A DNA stretch of 64,000 nt, taken from positions 59,411,249 to 59,475,248 of the forward strand of contig OZ038423.1 in assembly GCA_964036155.1 (NCBI GenBank). Reading direction: 5' to 3'. The DNA comes from Diploscapter coronatus (lineage: Eukaryota > Nematoda > Chromadorea > Rhabditida > Rhabditidae). Position numbers and translations under genes: made by a program. Every line of letters begins with the position of its first letter. The first letter of the stretch is position 1. The notes under the pieces are model-generated. The model was not told the DNA's origin, did no database searches, and saw only the letters and a list, made by a program, of their open reading frames with translations. This document shows positions 37,999-50,405 of the stretch, in pieces.

Positions 37999-40900
37999 AT
38001 GTCCGATTCTTCCGATGACGAATTCAAGGAGCCCGAAGAGGGAAAAGAGGACGCTGAGGTAGAAATTAAATTAAAATGGAATTTGGAAGAACACATTTTA
38101 AATAAAAAAATTTGAGGAAAGCGGCTCCGACTCTGGAAGTGACAAGGATGAAGAAGAGGCGAGACCGTCCAAGAAACGAAAGCGCGTCAGCGACGACGAA
38201 GATGAAGACGAAGAAGAAGACGAGAGCGACGACGAAGAGGAGTCGAGCAAGAAGAAAAAGAAGAAGCGGAATGTAAGAAAAATACAATTTTTAAAATAAC
38301 AAAAAAATTATAAAATCAGACATGCCCAAGATTTATTACCCGTCCCCTTCCCAGAGAAATCAAATTTTGAGCTTGTCTATTATTATCGATTATGTTATGA
38401 AATTAGTAAAACGACTATTCTAAAAGTCAACTTTAAAAAGTAGACAATTTTCAGAAGCTGTCTCACCGCAACCAGTTCATCATCGACGACGTCGAAGTGG
38501 ACGATGAAGATGAGCTGGAAGAGGACTACGACGACGAGGACGACTTCGGCGGCATGGAGCGCAGCGAGAAGGAAGAGGTCGGAATTTTGGAGATATATGA
38601 AATCCTCGATATTTAAAGAGGATATATGAAATTTTTAGGAGGGTATATAAAACGCCCACTTATTCTAATTTTCAGGCGGAACGCGCGATGCAGCAGCTGG
38701 ACCAGGAGCGTCACAAGTCGCGCAATGCGTTCCAGAACATGTCCGCGGAAGACATCGTCAAGCGGCTCGAGGACAAGTACAAATCCACACCCGTCAACGA
38801 CGTCGATTTGGACGACGACTTTGTTATGGGTATATTTTATCTTATTTTTTTCTGTAGAACAAAATTTGATATCTTTTTAGAAAAAAAAATTACTTTTCTT
38901 GAAGAATAATGAAAATCTGCGGATTTCTAAATTTGATCTTGAAAAATATGAAAGTTACAAATTTTTGCATAAAAATGAAATTTGCAGACGACATCAGTCA
39001 AACTTCCCTCCTTCCTCAAACCAAGGACCCGAATTTGTGGATCGTCAAATGCCGAATGGGAGAAGAAAAACTCGTCGCCCTACAACTGATGAGAAAATTC
39101 ATCGCCTACCAGAGTATGGATGAGGTGATTTGTTTTATTTAAAAAAAAAAAAACACTTGTAGGAAACATTTTACGATTTTTCAAACTTTTTCATGAGAAT
39201 GTTTACTTTCTGATTTTTTTCAGAAGAATAGCCTCTAATATTCTAGAACTTGATCTTAAATCACTTTTACAAATTTCTCTTTCAAATTCCAGTCCCCCAA
39301 AATAATTTGTTTAATTCTAGCCTCTCCAAATCAAGTCGGTGGTGTGCAAGGAAGGCCTGAAGGGAATGATCTACATCGAGGCCTACAAACAAACCCACGT
39401 CCAATATGCAATCGAGGGCATTTCCGCCCTCAATTCATACAATATTGCGGTATTTTTTTTTTTTAATGGATTATTTTAAAATTGAAAATTCTCCAGATGG
39501 TCCCCATCAAAGACATGGTTGACTCTCTGAGGGTGACCAAGGACATCCCACATTTGAGAACCGGGAGCTACGTTCGATTGAAAAGGACCCTCTACAAAGA
39601 CGATCTCGCTCAGGTATCGAAATTAGCATAGCCATAGAAACTCTTGTGCATTTTGATGCTAGTTAGTATATACTTATCCCTATTCTTCATTCTAAAAACG
39701 CATATAATAATTATAGTAATCCTTAAATTTGATTTTCAGGTCGATTGGGTTGATGTTGCACAAAACAAAGTGAACCTGAAATTGGTGCCCAGAGTCGACT
39801 ACAACAAGATGAGGGGCGCTTTGAGAACGGTAGGATCTTATTTTATCAGTGATCAAAACTGCATCACTAATGTATCAGGAGGCTGATAAGAACTACAAGC
39901 GCACTCGACGGCCCTTCGCAAGACTTTTCGACCTGGAGAGAATCAAGTGAAAATTGATTGGTTTTTGAAATTATGTGAATCTCGAAAATTCAGGGAAATA
40001 GGAGGCGAGGTTACAAATGATGGCGACTTCATCACTTTCGAGGGCAACAACTACAGAAGAGGGTTCCTGTACAAGTCATTCCCCATGAATGCTATCGTAA
40101 GATTTGATTTTATGCTAATTTTCGGAACCAAGCCATACAGTACGCTTTTCCAGATCGTCGATGGAGTGAAGCCCTCGCTGACGGAGCTCGAAAAGTTCCA
40201 AGAGTCGGCCGACGACCTCCAGAAAGAATTGGAAACTACTACAGTCCGAGAAAAGGGACACTCGTTCGCGCCGGGTGACGTGGTTGAGGTATGTTTTGGA
40301 AACTTCTGGAAGTTAAATCGAACTTTCTGGAACCTTCAGAATCTTGTCAAACTGCAACTTTCAGGTCGTCGAGGGCGAATTGGTGAATCTGAAGGGCAAA
40401 GTGGAAAGTGTGGACGGCGAGAAGATCATCATGATGCCGGAACACGAGGACTTGAAGGTCGGTTTTCGGAACTTCTGGGAACATTTTCGGGAAACAATTG
40501 CATGTTCAGGAGCCACTCACTCTGAACGCGTGGGAACTTCGGAAATTCTTCAAAGCGGGCGACCACATCAAGATTCTGTCCGGCGACAATGAAGGCAACA
40601 CGGGGCTGATCGTGAGGGTCGAGCCGAATCTCATCGTCGTTCTATCCGATCTCAGCATGAATGAGGTGAGGTTTAAAGAAAAAAATAAAAACGATATTTT
40701 CTTGTAGAAAATGAAAAAATGGAATTTTTGAATAGAAAAATAAAACTGACATTTTTCAGATGAAAATCCGACCCCGAGATGCACGTCTGTGTGCGGATGT
40801 TTCTACGGGAATCGACTCTCTAGGAAGATTCCGGTTCCACGACCTGGTTCAGTTGGACCAACAAACTGTCGGGGTCATTGTCAGGATTGAAAAGGAAGCC

Positions 40901-43900
40901 CTAGAAGTGCTGAACATGCATGGGAAGGTGGTCAGGATCAAGCCTCAGGTATCAAAATAAAAAAAAGAATGCAAGTTAAAGTTGAATTGAATTAAAAATT
41001 GACTATTGATTATTTTAAAATTGACCTGTTTAAAATTGATTATTTATTGCAAAATATTGATACTAAAGTAGATCATTCAAATTTTTATCTTGACCCTTTT
41101 AAAATTCGACTGTTCAGGCGATCATGTGCAAGAAAGAGAGCAAATTCTCGATTGCTCTGGATCGGGACGGGAATCAGCTCTCCGTCAAAGACATCGTCAA
41201 AGTCGTTGATGGGCCTTATGCGGTAAAATTTCCCACTTTTTCTACTTCTTGAAAAATGTAATAATAGAAAGGTTAATGAAAGGTAATTTCTACGCTTCTG
41301 AAGAAAAAATCATAACTTTTAAGAAAAATATTAGATTTTGAAATTTTTGAAACAATTGAATTTTCAGGCGAAGAAAGACAACGAGGAGATGAAGCAGGGC
41401 GAAATTAAGCATTTGTACCGCTCCTTCGCATTTGTTTATATGCGACAATACACCGAAAATGGAGGCATTTTCGTCTGCAAACCCAAGCACTTGCTCCTGG
41501 TTGGCGGATCGAACAATAAATGTGAGATTTTTTAATATATATTTTAAGTTTGAAATTATTATTTTGATTAAAAATATACAGAAAATCCTGAAGTTCAGAC
41601 GTTTTGCCAAGCAAAATAAAAGCTACAGTAGAGAGAGATTGGAATTTCCGTCGGACAGAAATTTTCTGTCTAATCAAATATCTCAGAAGAAATCGCATAA
41701 TTTTGTTTTAAAGTTCCAAGTCTGAAAGAAAAAATAATAATAATAATTTCCAGCGAATATGCCAAACATCGCACGACTCGGCTCGGCTACTCCTAACCCG
41801 TTCGCGTCTCCCCGACATCCCGGCCTCGGAGGCGCCTCGCCTGCGACCAACGCCGGCAAATCCGTCCGAGGCAACCAGACACCCGGCACGACTGTCTGTA
41901 AGGATTACTGTAGCTTTATTTATGTTAATTTTTGAAAATCATAGAAAATTCAAGTTTTTCCTATAGATTTATAAACGTATGCTATGTTTAAAACAAAATT
42001 TCAGCCGGTTTCGGCACCACCGAGAACAATCGCGTGAGAAGGGACACCAGCTTGATTGGAAAGACAGTTCGGGTGACTCAGGGGCCGTTGAAAGTAAATT
42101 TAACAAAAAAATAAATAAATAAAAAAACACATTTTTAGGGTTATGTCGGTATAGTCAAGGATGCTACCGATACGACCGTCAGGGTGGAACTTCACACTCA
42201 ATGCAAGGTATGAAAATTTGGATTTTTGAACGGAAAATTAAAATCAAAAATCAGATATTAAAAAATAAAATTGCCATTTTTCAGACGATTTCCGTCGACC
42301 GTTCGCGAGTGAAAATTGTCGGAGAGGGTCTCGGCACCGCGGGAAGCATGTCCGTTTACACCAAGGTAAAAATTAACATTTTACATCATTTTTCGGGTTT
42401 TAAAAATAATTTCTCAATATTAGATTTTTCCATAGACTAATTTCATTTGAAATTAATAAAAAATGTAATTCTTTTTAATTCCAGACCCCATCCCACATGG
42501 CGGACTCGTCAAAGACCCCGATGTACCAAGCAGGAAAAACCCCACTCTATCAGGGCGCGATGACACCCATGTATGGAAGCCAGACACCAGGTACCTTTAT
42601 TGTTATTTTTAAATTCTATTTTAAAATTATTTTTTCAGGAGGCCGCACCCCGCATTACGGCGCACAAACACCGCATTACGCAGACGGCGGAAGAACGCCG
42701 GCTTATACAGACGGTGGAAGGTTGACATTTATTTTTAGCACTTATGTTTTTAAGAATTCAAAAATTTTCATATAAAACAAACCTTCAGAAAACCTTTTAC
42801 AAAATTTGTTATAAGGATAAATTTAAAATTCGACAATCATATTACAAAAACTGTCTGAAAAGGACTTTAAAAATATGATTTCCCAAAAATCAAAAAATCT
42901 AGAACTCCTGCGTACAACGAGTCTGGCCGTACGCCTGCCTACGATCCCGCAAGTCGCACGCCTGCTTACGAAGGCAACCAGACGCCTGCGTACATTCCGA
43001 AGCAAGAAAGAGATAGCAGCGATGATGAGGAAGAGGAAGAGGAGCAGGAGGTATTCTTGTTTAAATTTAATTTTAAAAGTTCTTGCTTTAAAGACTAAAA
43101 TTTTATATAGCTTTAAAAGTCTCTAATGAAGTTATTTAGTTTCTGAAAATATCTTATTCAATTGAATGATTTATGTTATTTTTAAAACTAATATTTTCTT
43201 GTAAACATCTTCTACAATAATGCAGATGTTTATTTATTTTTAAATTCGAATTTTAAGCCGAAAAGCCCCACCTACGATCAGCCACCTTCTCCTCAGTATT
43301 CAGTGCCAACTCCAGGAACTCTTCTCAACCCATCTACGCCAGGATACATGCCGGATACACCTATGGGTGAGCTTGAAAATTGTTGAAAAATTGAGAAAGC
43401 TAGAATTTGCTACAATTCACAATTATAATATTTCCGATTTAAAAAATTTTTAAGATATTGAAATCTTTTTATTCGTTAGAGTTTTAAGAATTTGACTATT
43501 TAAAAAGTAAATGAATAAATTTTCAGGCAACTACAACCCGATGACACCCGGCAATATGTACGACTACTCTGCGCCGTCGCCCTATGTTCGACCCTATGAT
43601 CAGGGCTCCAGAGATCAGGCGGTTCACACCATTCCTACCCACTTCTTGAGGACCGGCGAGTGGATTGTCGAAGACATGATCGTGCTCATTCGGGCTAACG
43701 ACGACAGATCCCTGAATGGGCGGGAGGCGGTCGTTCAAAATATCTTGGATGTAAGATTATTCAAATTTTTAAACTTAAGAAAATATTTTCTTTATTTAAT
43801 AAATCCAGTAGAAGAAAAACGATACTTTTACATTGATCACCGTTTCTAAATATCCCTATGTTCATGAAAGTATTTGATGCTGTCTAGTTATTTAGAAATT

Positions 43901-44350
43901 ATAATTTCAAATTTATTACTTTTTCGCTATTATTCTAATTTTCAGGAGAACAAATGCGATCTCTACGTGCCGGATCTTCGGAAAAACGTGGAAATCCCGT
44001 TCGAACAGGTGGTTCCCATCAAACCAGAAATCGGGGATACGGTAATTTTTAATGCTAATTTTTTCGATTCAATTTTTTTTAAATTCAGGCTCGAGTCATT
44101 TTCGGAGACGAAATGGGCGCAGTGGGTGAATTGATCTCGTCGGAAGGAACGGGTATGCTAATTTTATCTAAAATGCTAATTAGTTGAGAAAATTATACTA
44201 ATTTTTCAAGAAAAAATGTTAAATTTTAGTAAGAGTTATTTTTCTCTTAAATATGCTAATTTTTCATTTTCAGAGGGCGTTATCAAAGTGCTAGACTCTA
44301 ACGATATGAAGCTCGCTCCGCTGGAGTTTTGTTGCAAAATGAGACAATAA
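37999..44350 (+). CDS. spt-5: Transcription elongation factor SPT5 (DSIF large subunit)
   Basis: 28 exons, 1085 aa, like human SPT5 (1087). Order: very acidic N-terminus (exons 1-3, with [16 protein letters not shown]); NGN domain binding SPT4 ([20 protein letters not shown] onwards, exons 5-7); a series of KOW domains (from [68 protein letters not shown]); then a C-terminal region with repeated G-R-T-P-A/H-Y units (exons 21-23), an acidic insert [14 protein letters not shown], and a second TP/SP-rich block. The C-terminal KOW part contains [13 protein letters not shown] and [15 protein letters not shown] controls promoter-proximal pausing and elongation of RNA polymerase II; the C-terminal repeats are P-TEFb targets. 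Exon starts include 37999, 38117, 38455, 38676, 38988, 39321, 39497, 39740, 39879, 39994, 40154, 40365, 40510, 40760, 41118, 41368, 41754, 42005, 42139, 42285, 42485, 42639, 42903, 43258, 43527, 43946, 44089 and 44274. Intron 8 is only 49 nt. Confidence 0.97.
38585..38655. repeat. Three CATATATCC-family motifs in spt-5 intron
   Basis: In intron 3: GATATATGAAATCC, GGATATATGAAATTT and GGGTATATAAAACGCC within 70 bp. This is the densest cluster of the dispersed motif in a gene. Confidence 0.65.
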
Positions 44351-44623
44351 TTTTATCAACTTGGGCTTAATGTTCCTATTTTATACTAATTTTGAACGTT
44401 AGTTAGTTATTCATTCTTGTGAATGCAATGTTAATTTTTATCTTTGTGAAATTCGCCAATTTTTATTTATCAACCTTCATTTTTGATGATTTTGTGAATC
44501 TTGGGACGTTGTGAATAAACCAGTAGTTTGTCGAAGAAAAATATTGAGAACAGATGTGAAGCATGTGGTCAGGACCTTCGTATATCCCTCAGAAAATAAA
44601 CAAGTGGTCAGATGTTATTCTAG

Positions 44624-44633
44624 GATCGATAAT
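44624..44633 (+). promoter_or_regulatory. Candidate trans-splice leader of gba
   Basis: TTATTCTAG ends at 44623, leaving a 10-nt leader before the gba ATG at 44634. spt-5 ends only 283 nt upstream on the same strand, the kind of spacing found inside nematode operons, so a downstream (SL2-type) trans-splice is plausible. Not proven from sequence alone. Confidence 0.4.
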
Positions 44634-47185
44634 ATGAAACACCTAGCGATTTTTCTGATCTTCATCCTAATATCTGAAACCCACGGTAGGTTCAAATTAA
44701 AATAAGTGTCTAAATGAATCAAATTTATACCTTAGGAAAACTTAAGCCGTGCATTCAAAAAGAAGTTTCCCCGGGGAATATCATTTGTGTTTGCAATAGC
44801 ACCTATTGCGACGAACTTGAAGTTTAATTTTAATTTAGGGAAAATTTTAATAAGCTAAATTTCAGACCGTAAATTTAATCCCAGTTAATAGCGCCTTGAC
44901 TTTTACGTCCTCACAAGATGGAGCTAGATTGAATCAGAATACAGTATCTATTATTCCCAGCGCTAAAATACCCGAAAACGGTCTGAATACTTTAAAATAA
45001 ATCCATTGAATTTAACTGAAATAATATTTAGGCACTATAATTTACGTCGACGCTAGTCAAACTTTCCAGGAGGTTTTCGGATTCGGTGGAGCGTTTACCG
45101 ATTCAGCCGGTTTAAATATAGCATCGTTAGGTGATAAGGCTCAGAGAAACCTACTTAGGACGTATTTTACTGAAAACGGTAAAAATGGTGCTTCTTTAAT
45201 AATAAATTTTAATGTTTTCAGGCCTAGAATATAACATTGGTCGAGTCCCGATAGCTTCTACAGATTTTTCTACGAGAATTTATTCTTACGACGATTCTAA
45301 AAATGATTTTGAACTGAAAAATTTCAATTTATCGAAGGAGGATTTGCTTTATAAGGCATTCTCTTATTTAAAATAGAGATAATTAATTAATAAAAGTAGT
45401 TATATTATACTCATTTATAAATATATTGCCGTAAATTTAGAATAATATTATATAATAGTTTTAAATGCATTATTTCCATTTATTTTTTGTAGTACTACTT
45501 CATAAATTCCCGTTAAAATACGAAATATTCTAACTTTTAAATTCAGATCCCCTATATTATCTCAGCATTTAATTTGACGAAAGGAAGCTTGGAGTTATTT
45601 GCAAGTCCTTGGAGTGCTCCGGGGTGGATGAAGGCATTTTCTTAATTTTTCAAAATTTAAAATTGAAAAATAGGAAACCGGCAAAATGCAAGGATACGGT
45701 AGTCTGATTCAAGATCCGAAATATTTCAAGACTTATGTGGAATATTTGAAAAAGTAAAGATAATTCTAAAAATTAGAAAATGATAATTTTTAGATTTTTC
45801 GAGTTCTATAACAACAAAGGCATCCCATTTTGGGGCATGACAGTCCAAAATGAACCTTCGACGGGGTCGAATAAGGATTGGAAATGGCAGACGATGAATT
45901 TCACTGCAGAAAGCATGAGGTTCGAACTTTAGTTTCTTTTCGAGAATTTTTTGACCTCTTTCGATTCAAATTATATTTATTTTGACGAAGACCAACTTTT
46001 TTCTTTGATAAAATTGATATATTTTCAGAGATTTCATCAAAGATTATCTTGGCCCAGCGTTACAAACTTCAAATGTCACTAAGAATCTCAAAGTTATGAT
46101 TCTAGACGATACCAGGGCAATTTTACCTATGTGGGCTGACGTGGTAAATTTAAAATTTAAATCTATAAACAAGATAAAAAGTAGATTTTCTCTGATGAAA
46201 AAGCGAGCAAATACGTACACGGCAGCGCAATTCATTGGTACTGGAACAAATTCATTCCAGCGAAATTTTTGGAAATCACGCATAAGCGACATCCGGATAA
46301 ATTCATACTGGCCTCAGGTACCATCATATTTATGAAACACTTAACAATATATGAAATTATTAACAGTTCATACACAAAGGATAAATTTAATTTCAAATCA
46401 GTGATTACAGAAGCTAGCGCTGGGTTTTTCCCGGTTTCCGGTCCGATTTTGGGAGACTGGTATAGAGCTGAAAGTTACGCTAAGGATATCATAAATGTAA
46501 TCTCAACTTTTTTCTTCAATTCAAATTTTTAGAGCAATTTTTTAAAAATTATTTATGAAAAATTACGCATTTTAGGACCTGAATAACTTCGTTGTTGCGT
46601 TTTGCGATTGGAATTTAGCCCTGGATCTAAGTGGAGGTCCGAATTGGGCAGGAAACTTCGTAGACTCAGCGATTATCATTGATAAGGAAAGACAGGAGTT
46701 TTATAAGCAGCCCATATATTATGCACTGGCTCATCTCAGGTAAGTTCCATGAAAAATAGGAAAATTGATGATTTATGAAATGTTTCGGATCTCAATGTTT
46801 ACCGATACAGTTCTCCTGAAATTTTGCAGACTCAAAAATGATAACGAGTAACAATTATTCTCAAAATTTCATTCAGTTAACTCATTAAAAACTCAGGAAT
46901 CAGAACTTTCAAATTTCATGCAGCCTTCCAAACTTTGTTTTCAAATGTATATGGAGTTTCAGTAAATTTTTCCCGCGTGGCTCCAAAATAACGGCGACTT
47001 CTATAAAAGGAGGAAATTTCGGAATTTCTGCTGTTTCCGGGATACAGAATTCAAGGAGACGGACTGTTATCTTAAATCAAAGAGATCTTGATTATAATGC
47101 CACGATTTTCGACAAAGTCACTTCTAAGCAAATCCCGATTTTCTTACCAAAACGCTCGATTGTTTCAGTTGTTTGGGATAAATAA
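44634..47185 (+). CDS. gba: Lysosomal glucosylceramidase (glucocerebrosidase, GH30)
   Basis: 13 exons: 44634-44685, 44736-44821, 44866-44980, 45032-45178, 45222-45355, 45547-45633, 45674-45753, 45794-45919, 46029-46143, 46185-46317, 46411-46496, 46576-46739, 46963-47185; 515 aa (human GBA1 is 536). Signal peptide [16 protein letters not shown]. Family blocks: [64 protein letters not shown] with the acid/base Glu, LASEASAG with the nucleophile Glu, [20 protein letters not shown] and [11 protein letters not shown]. Both catalytic residues are present, so it should cleave glucosylceramide in lysosomes. Introns 5 and 6 both use GC donors (TAAG|GCATTC at 45356 and GAAG|GCATTT at 45634); only these keep YKIPYIIS and WMKETGKM in frame. 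The stop codon overlaps an AATAAA. It may share an operon with spt-5. Confidence 0.96.
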
Positions 47186-47250
47186 AAAAGCATTTATTTG
47201 ATAAAAGCAGATCTAAAGAACACTCGTCAAACGAAAGAAATCTATGGACG

Positions 47251-47370
47251 GTAGGTCGCAAGGGTTAAATTTTAGCTAACTGCAGATTAGAAAGAAATTT
47301 GTTAAGAAAATATACTGGGGGTAGGTCGCGAGGTTTTCTAACGATTGTCCTCCCTAGGTCTGATTATAAA
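47251..47370. repeat. GGTCGCAAGG-family element, copy 1
   Basis: GTAGGTCGCAAGGG at 47251 and again GTAGGTCGCGAGG at 47321, ending CGATTGTCCTCCCTAGGTCTG. Aligns over about 95 bp with copies at 50199-50405, 54292-54397 and 57565-57645, all in the same orientation. Confidence 0.75.
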
Positions 47371-47781
47371 TGTTTATTAACAAATTAAAACATTACAAAA
47401 CTAGCAAATGAATTAAAAATAAAGAATTTTAGAGAAGTATTCATGAGAGATATTCTTCCAGACAAAATCAATGACAAATTACAGAATAACTTTTATTCTT
47501 ATAAAACACAATTACAAGTTATATTGAATTTATTTAAGAACTGTGAGAGAAAAACCTTTAGAAATCCTTTAATCTTTAGTTTAAAGAATTTCCCAGGGTA
47601 AAAGTTTCAATTCTCAAACTAAATCCATTTACAATAATTAAAAGATGATATGATGAGATTAAGATAAAATTAAGTATATTAAATACATTAATAAATTACG
47701 TCTGAATTGGGATAAAATATAATGTTAACATTGACCACTTTATAAGAGGAGAGATGAAGAAAACAAGGCGTACTGGCAAAG

Positions 47782-47868
47782 AATTGACCGGACGAACGCC
47801 AGTGAAACTGCCGCCCGACTTCCGAACGGTAGCCGGGAGGCTATTGCACGGCGTTCGTCCGGTCAATT
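47782..47868. repeat. GC-rich 87-bp palindrome
   Basis: Left arm 47782-47800 and right arm 47850-47868 are perfect 19-bp inverted copies (AATTGACCGGACGAACGCC). The interior continues to pair at about 14 of 19 positions, leaving a loop of roughly 10 nt. It is GC-rich in AT-rich surroundings. Probably a hairpin transposable element remnant; a structured RNA is the alternative. Confidence 0.85.
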
Positions 47869-48275
47869 TTTCTGAGAGCTTGTGACAATCGACTATTTCT
47901 CGCCCCTTTTCAGTGCGATGTAAATCGCGAGTGCGCGCTTTTTCTACTTCAGAGCTCAAAGCACTGTGGGCTATGTGTGCAGAATCACTCCCACATGTTA
48001 TACATCATTTGAAAGCTGATGAAATTTAGGAAAAAAAAATTGCAGGAATTAGATTTTTGATTTTCGATTAGAAAATTGAAATCTTAGATGAAAAACAAAC
48101 AAATGATTGGAAAATCGATTTTATGCTAGTTTCGATTATTTTTTGAAGTCAAAATTTTCTGAAACAATTTTTTTAAATCTCCATAGCCGATTTGTATAAT
48201 TAGTATGAAAATTGAAATTAAAAAAGGTGACTACATTCTTATATAGTAGAGGTAATATGAAGTAGAGATAATTGT

Positions 48276-49833
48276 CTAGAAAAAATAGTATTTAGAAACG
48301 ATTGAAAAGGGAAAATGGTGAATTTGATCCTGAAAACAACGGTCGAAGTGGCTCTGGTAAAACTGATTGAATTGGTTCTGGTAAAACTGGTAGACTTGAT
48401 CTTGGTGAAACTTTTATGTCTGACATAGCATTTTTTATCTAAACTCAACCAATTATTTAAAATTTTAAACTTTGAAGTAAAATTATCAATACCTGCTGAC
48501 TAACATGGTAATCGTATCTACACCAGTGCGCAAAGTGTTCGCAATTGTTGGCTATCACATTGTAACCAGTTTTTCCTAACTGAAATTTTATTATAGAAGA
48601 GTCGAAAGGTAACAAATGGTCTTTCTTACAAGGGGATTCCCCAAATCGGAACATACAGATTTTGACGTCGTTTGGCACATAGGGTAATTCAAGGGCTCTA
48701 AGAACATCTATGTGGTCAAAAATCGAAACCCTTGGCTTGGAATTTCGGGTCGTAAATTTCAATTTTTGTTTGTATTCTATGTGAGGGATGATCTATTTGA
48801 CGCAGCGAATCTCGAAGTTCTAATTTCACATAGATGTTCTTAGCGCCTTTGGATTACCCTATATGTGCCAAACGATTTGAAGAATCCCTTTGTTAGTTTA
48901 TATTCTACACCTTTCACTCGAATGGATTTTTCACGTAATTAAGATCTTACTAACAAATCAATTAAATATAACTTTTTAAAAGCCAAAGAAATTGGAAGGG
49001 TGTGTATTTATGTTCTTATGAAAGCCCCAAATGGCTCCTTGTATATGACACCGACACTTTTGTAAATGACACAGGATTTTTGGGGAAATAGTGTGGGTAG
49101 AGGTAAAAAGTAGGTGTCATTTACAAAATGTGTTGATATCATACACAAGAAGCCGTCCCAAATTATTAGAAGTATGTAGTTGGTATAAAATTATGCAAAA
49201 CTAACCTGACTCTCAGCTCTTTCTATGATTTTTTCTGATTCAAATGGTTTCTTTTTCAAATCATAAACATTGTTTATGCGAATTTTTGAATTTCCTGCAA
49301 CCTTTTCAAACATGTCTCTTCGTATCTGAAATTTCACTATAAAGGAATAGAATTCATAGTTATAAGCATGCATAGCTAAATTATTACGAAAATACACTTA
49401 TATCATACATACGTTTTATTGACTATATTGTTAAAAAACTATTTTTGGTAAGTTTATCAACTTTTGAATTTAATAAATATTTAGATAAAAAATACAATGA
49501 TTCGATTGGATAAATGTGATTTTCCATTCAAAAATATTTAAATTTATACCCACCGATGCATTTGCCTTGTCCCCTGGTTCGCCAGCGAAATGTATTACGT
49601 AGACATGACCGTCCCTTCTTTTCCCTTCAAACACAGCCCAGTGCTAAAATCAAACATAGTCAGTTACGTATTTAAACATGTATCTTGTCTACCATATATC
49701 CAAATCGAGCATATTCGAGCAAATCTCCAGGCTTAGCTTTCTCACGAACAATCCATGCATCTTCAAACGGCTCCAAGCCCCCAATAAATCTATTCGCAAG
49801 CTCTCTCGTTAACATGTTAAATGGGGACACCAT
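48276..49833 (-). CDS. LRAT/PLAAT-like acyltransferase (NlpC/P60 superfamily)
   Basis: Five exons on the minus strand: 49693-49833, 49554-49643, 49206-49325, 48493-48579, 48276-48329; 163 aa, typical for this family. Motifs: KPGDLLEYARFGYMHWAVFE, with the catalytic His in HWAVF and a second His in VYVIHFAGE, then VIANNCEHFAHWCRYD, holding the catalytic Cys in NCEHF. Family members use this Cys-His pair for phospholipase A or acyl transfer on membrane lipids; the substrate here is unknown. The last exon (DQIHHFPFSI then a stop) is the least certain: an alternative is read-through from exon 4 ending after VLIILLQSLKF. Intron 3 (48580-49205) contains two hairpin repeats. A TTTCAG acceptor sits 8 nt before the ATG. 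Confidence 0.82.
48620..48905. repeat. Inverted repeat element in LRAT-like intron
   Basis: The stretch around 48673-48718 (CGTTTGGCACATAGGGTAAT, then CTAAGAACATCTATGTG) is repeated in inverted orientation at about 48826-48880. Pairing extends outwards through the AAGGGGATTC / GAATCCCTTT words. Total near 285 bp. Confidence 0.7.
49029..49155. repeat. Hairpin element in LRAT-like intron
   Basis: GGCTCCTTGTATATGACACC with CTTTTGTAAATGACAC on the left is mirrored by GTGTCATTTACAAAATG with ATACACAAGAAGCC on the right, arms about 45 bp and loop about 40 nt. MITE-like. Confidence 0.75.
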
Positions 49834-50198
49834 TATTGCTACTGAAACTACATTTTCAAAATAAATTCATGAAATTCCGAAAACAAATAAAACGTCAATA
49901 ATGCTAATCCTAAGTCATTTTATTGAAAAGTGCCACTTTATATACCCTTGTAATGAAAATTGATCTAAAGGTAGCACTGAATCATGTTACTCCAAATGAT
50001 GAACATTATCTCGACATTGAGAAAATAGCAAAATATAACTTTTAGGTCACACAATCAATTGTTTAGCCCAACGTTATTTTCTTAAAAACATAATATTCAT
50101 CATGAAAAGGTAAACGAGAAAATAGGCCAAATATTAACGAATATCGAATGTTAAAATAACATGTTGAATTTTTATCATCCTTCTAATTTACATGTAAG

Positions 50199-50405
50199 AA
50201 AGAACCAGACCTAGGGAGAATTTGAGTCAAACTCAAAAAATATACAGGGGATAGATCGCAAGAGCAAAATCAAAGTTATGTCACTAGATCGCAAAAGGAA
50301 TTTTTTGCTAATGATAAGTTAGGGATAGAAATTTGCTCCGAAAATATACTAGGATTAGATCGTAAAGGGTTTCTGATGATCGCTCTTTCTATGACTGTTA
50401 GGAAA
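50199..50405. repeat. GGTCGCAAGG-family element, copy 2
   Basis: Longest copy. It begins AGACCTAGGGAG and ends CTCTTTCTATGACTG, which look like short inverted ends. Internal words AGATCGCAAGAG, TAATGATAAGTTAGGGATAG and AGATCGTAAAGGGTTTCTGA match the other copies. Confidence 0.7.

Larger units (their letters stand above)
47186..48275. other. Repeat-bearing intergenic region gba / LRAT-like
   Basis: About 1.1 kb between convergent genes, AT-rich apart from the GC-rich hairpin at 47782-47868. Contains copy 1 of the GGTCGCAAGG family. No gene found. Confidence 0.5.

Noticed and set aside
48457..48762. 101-codon frame containing the NCEHF motif
   Set aside because: The N-terminal part is simply intron and inverted-repeat sequence in frame with the real exon; a TTTCAG acceptor marks the true exon start at 48579.
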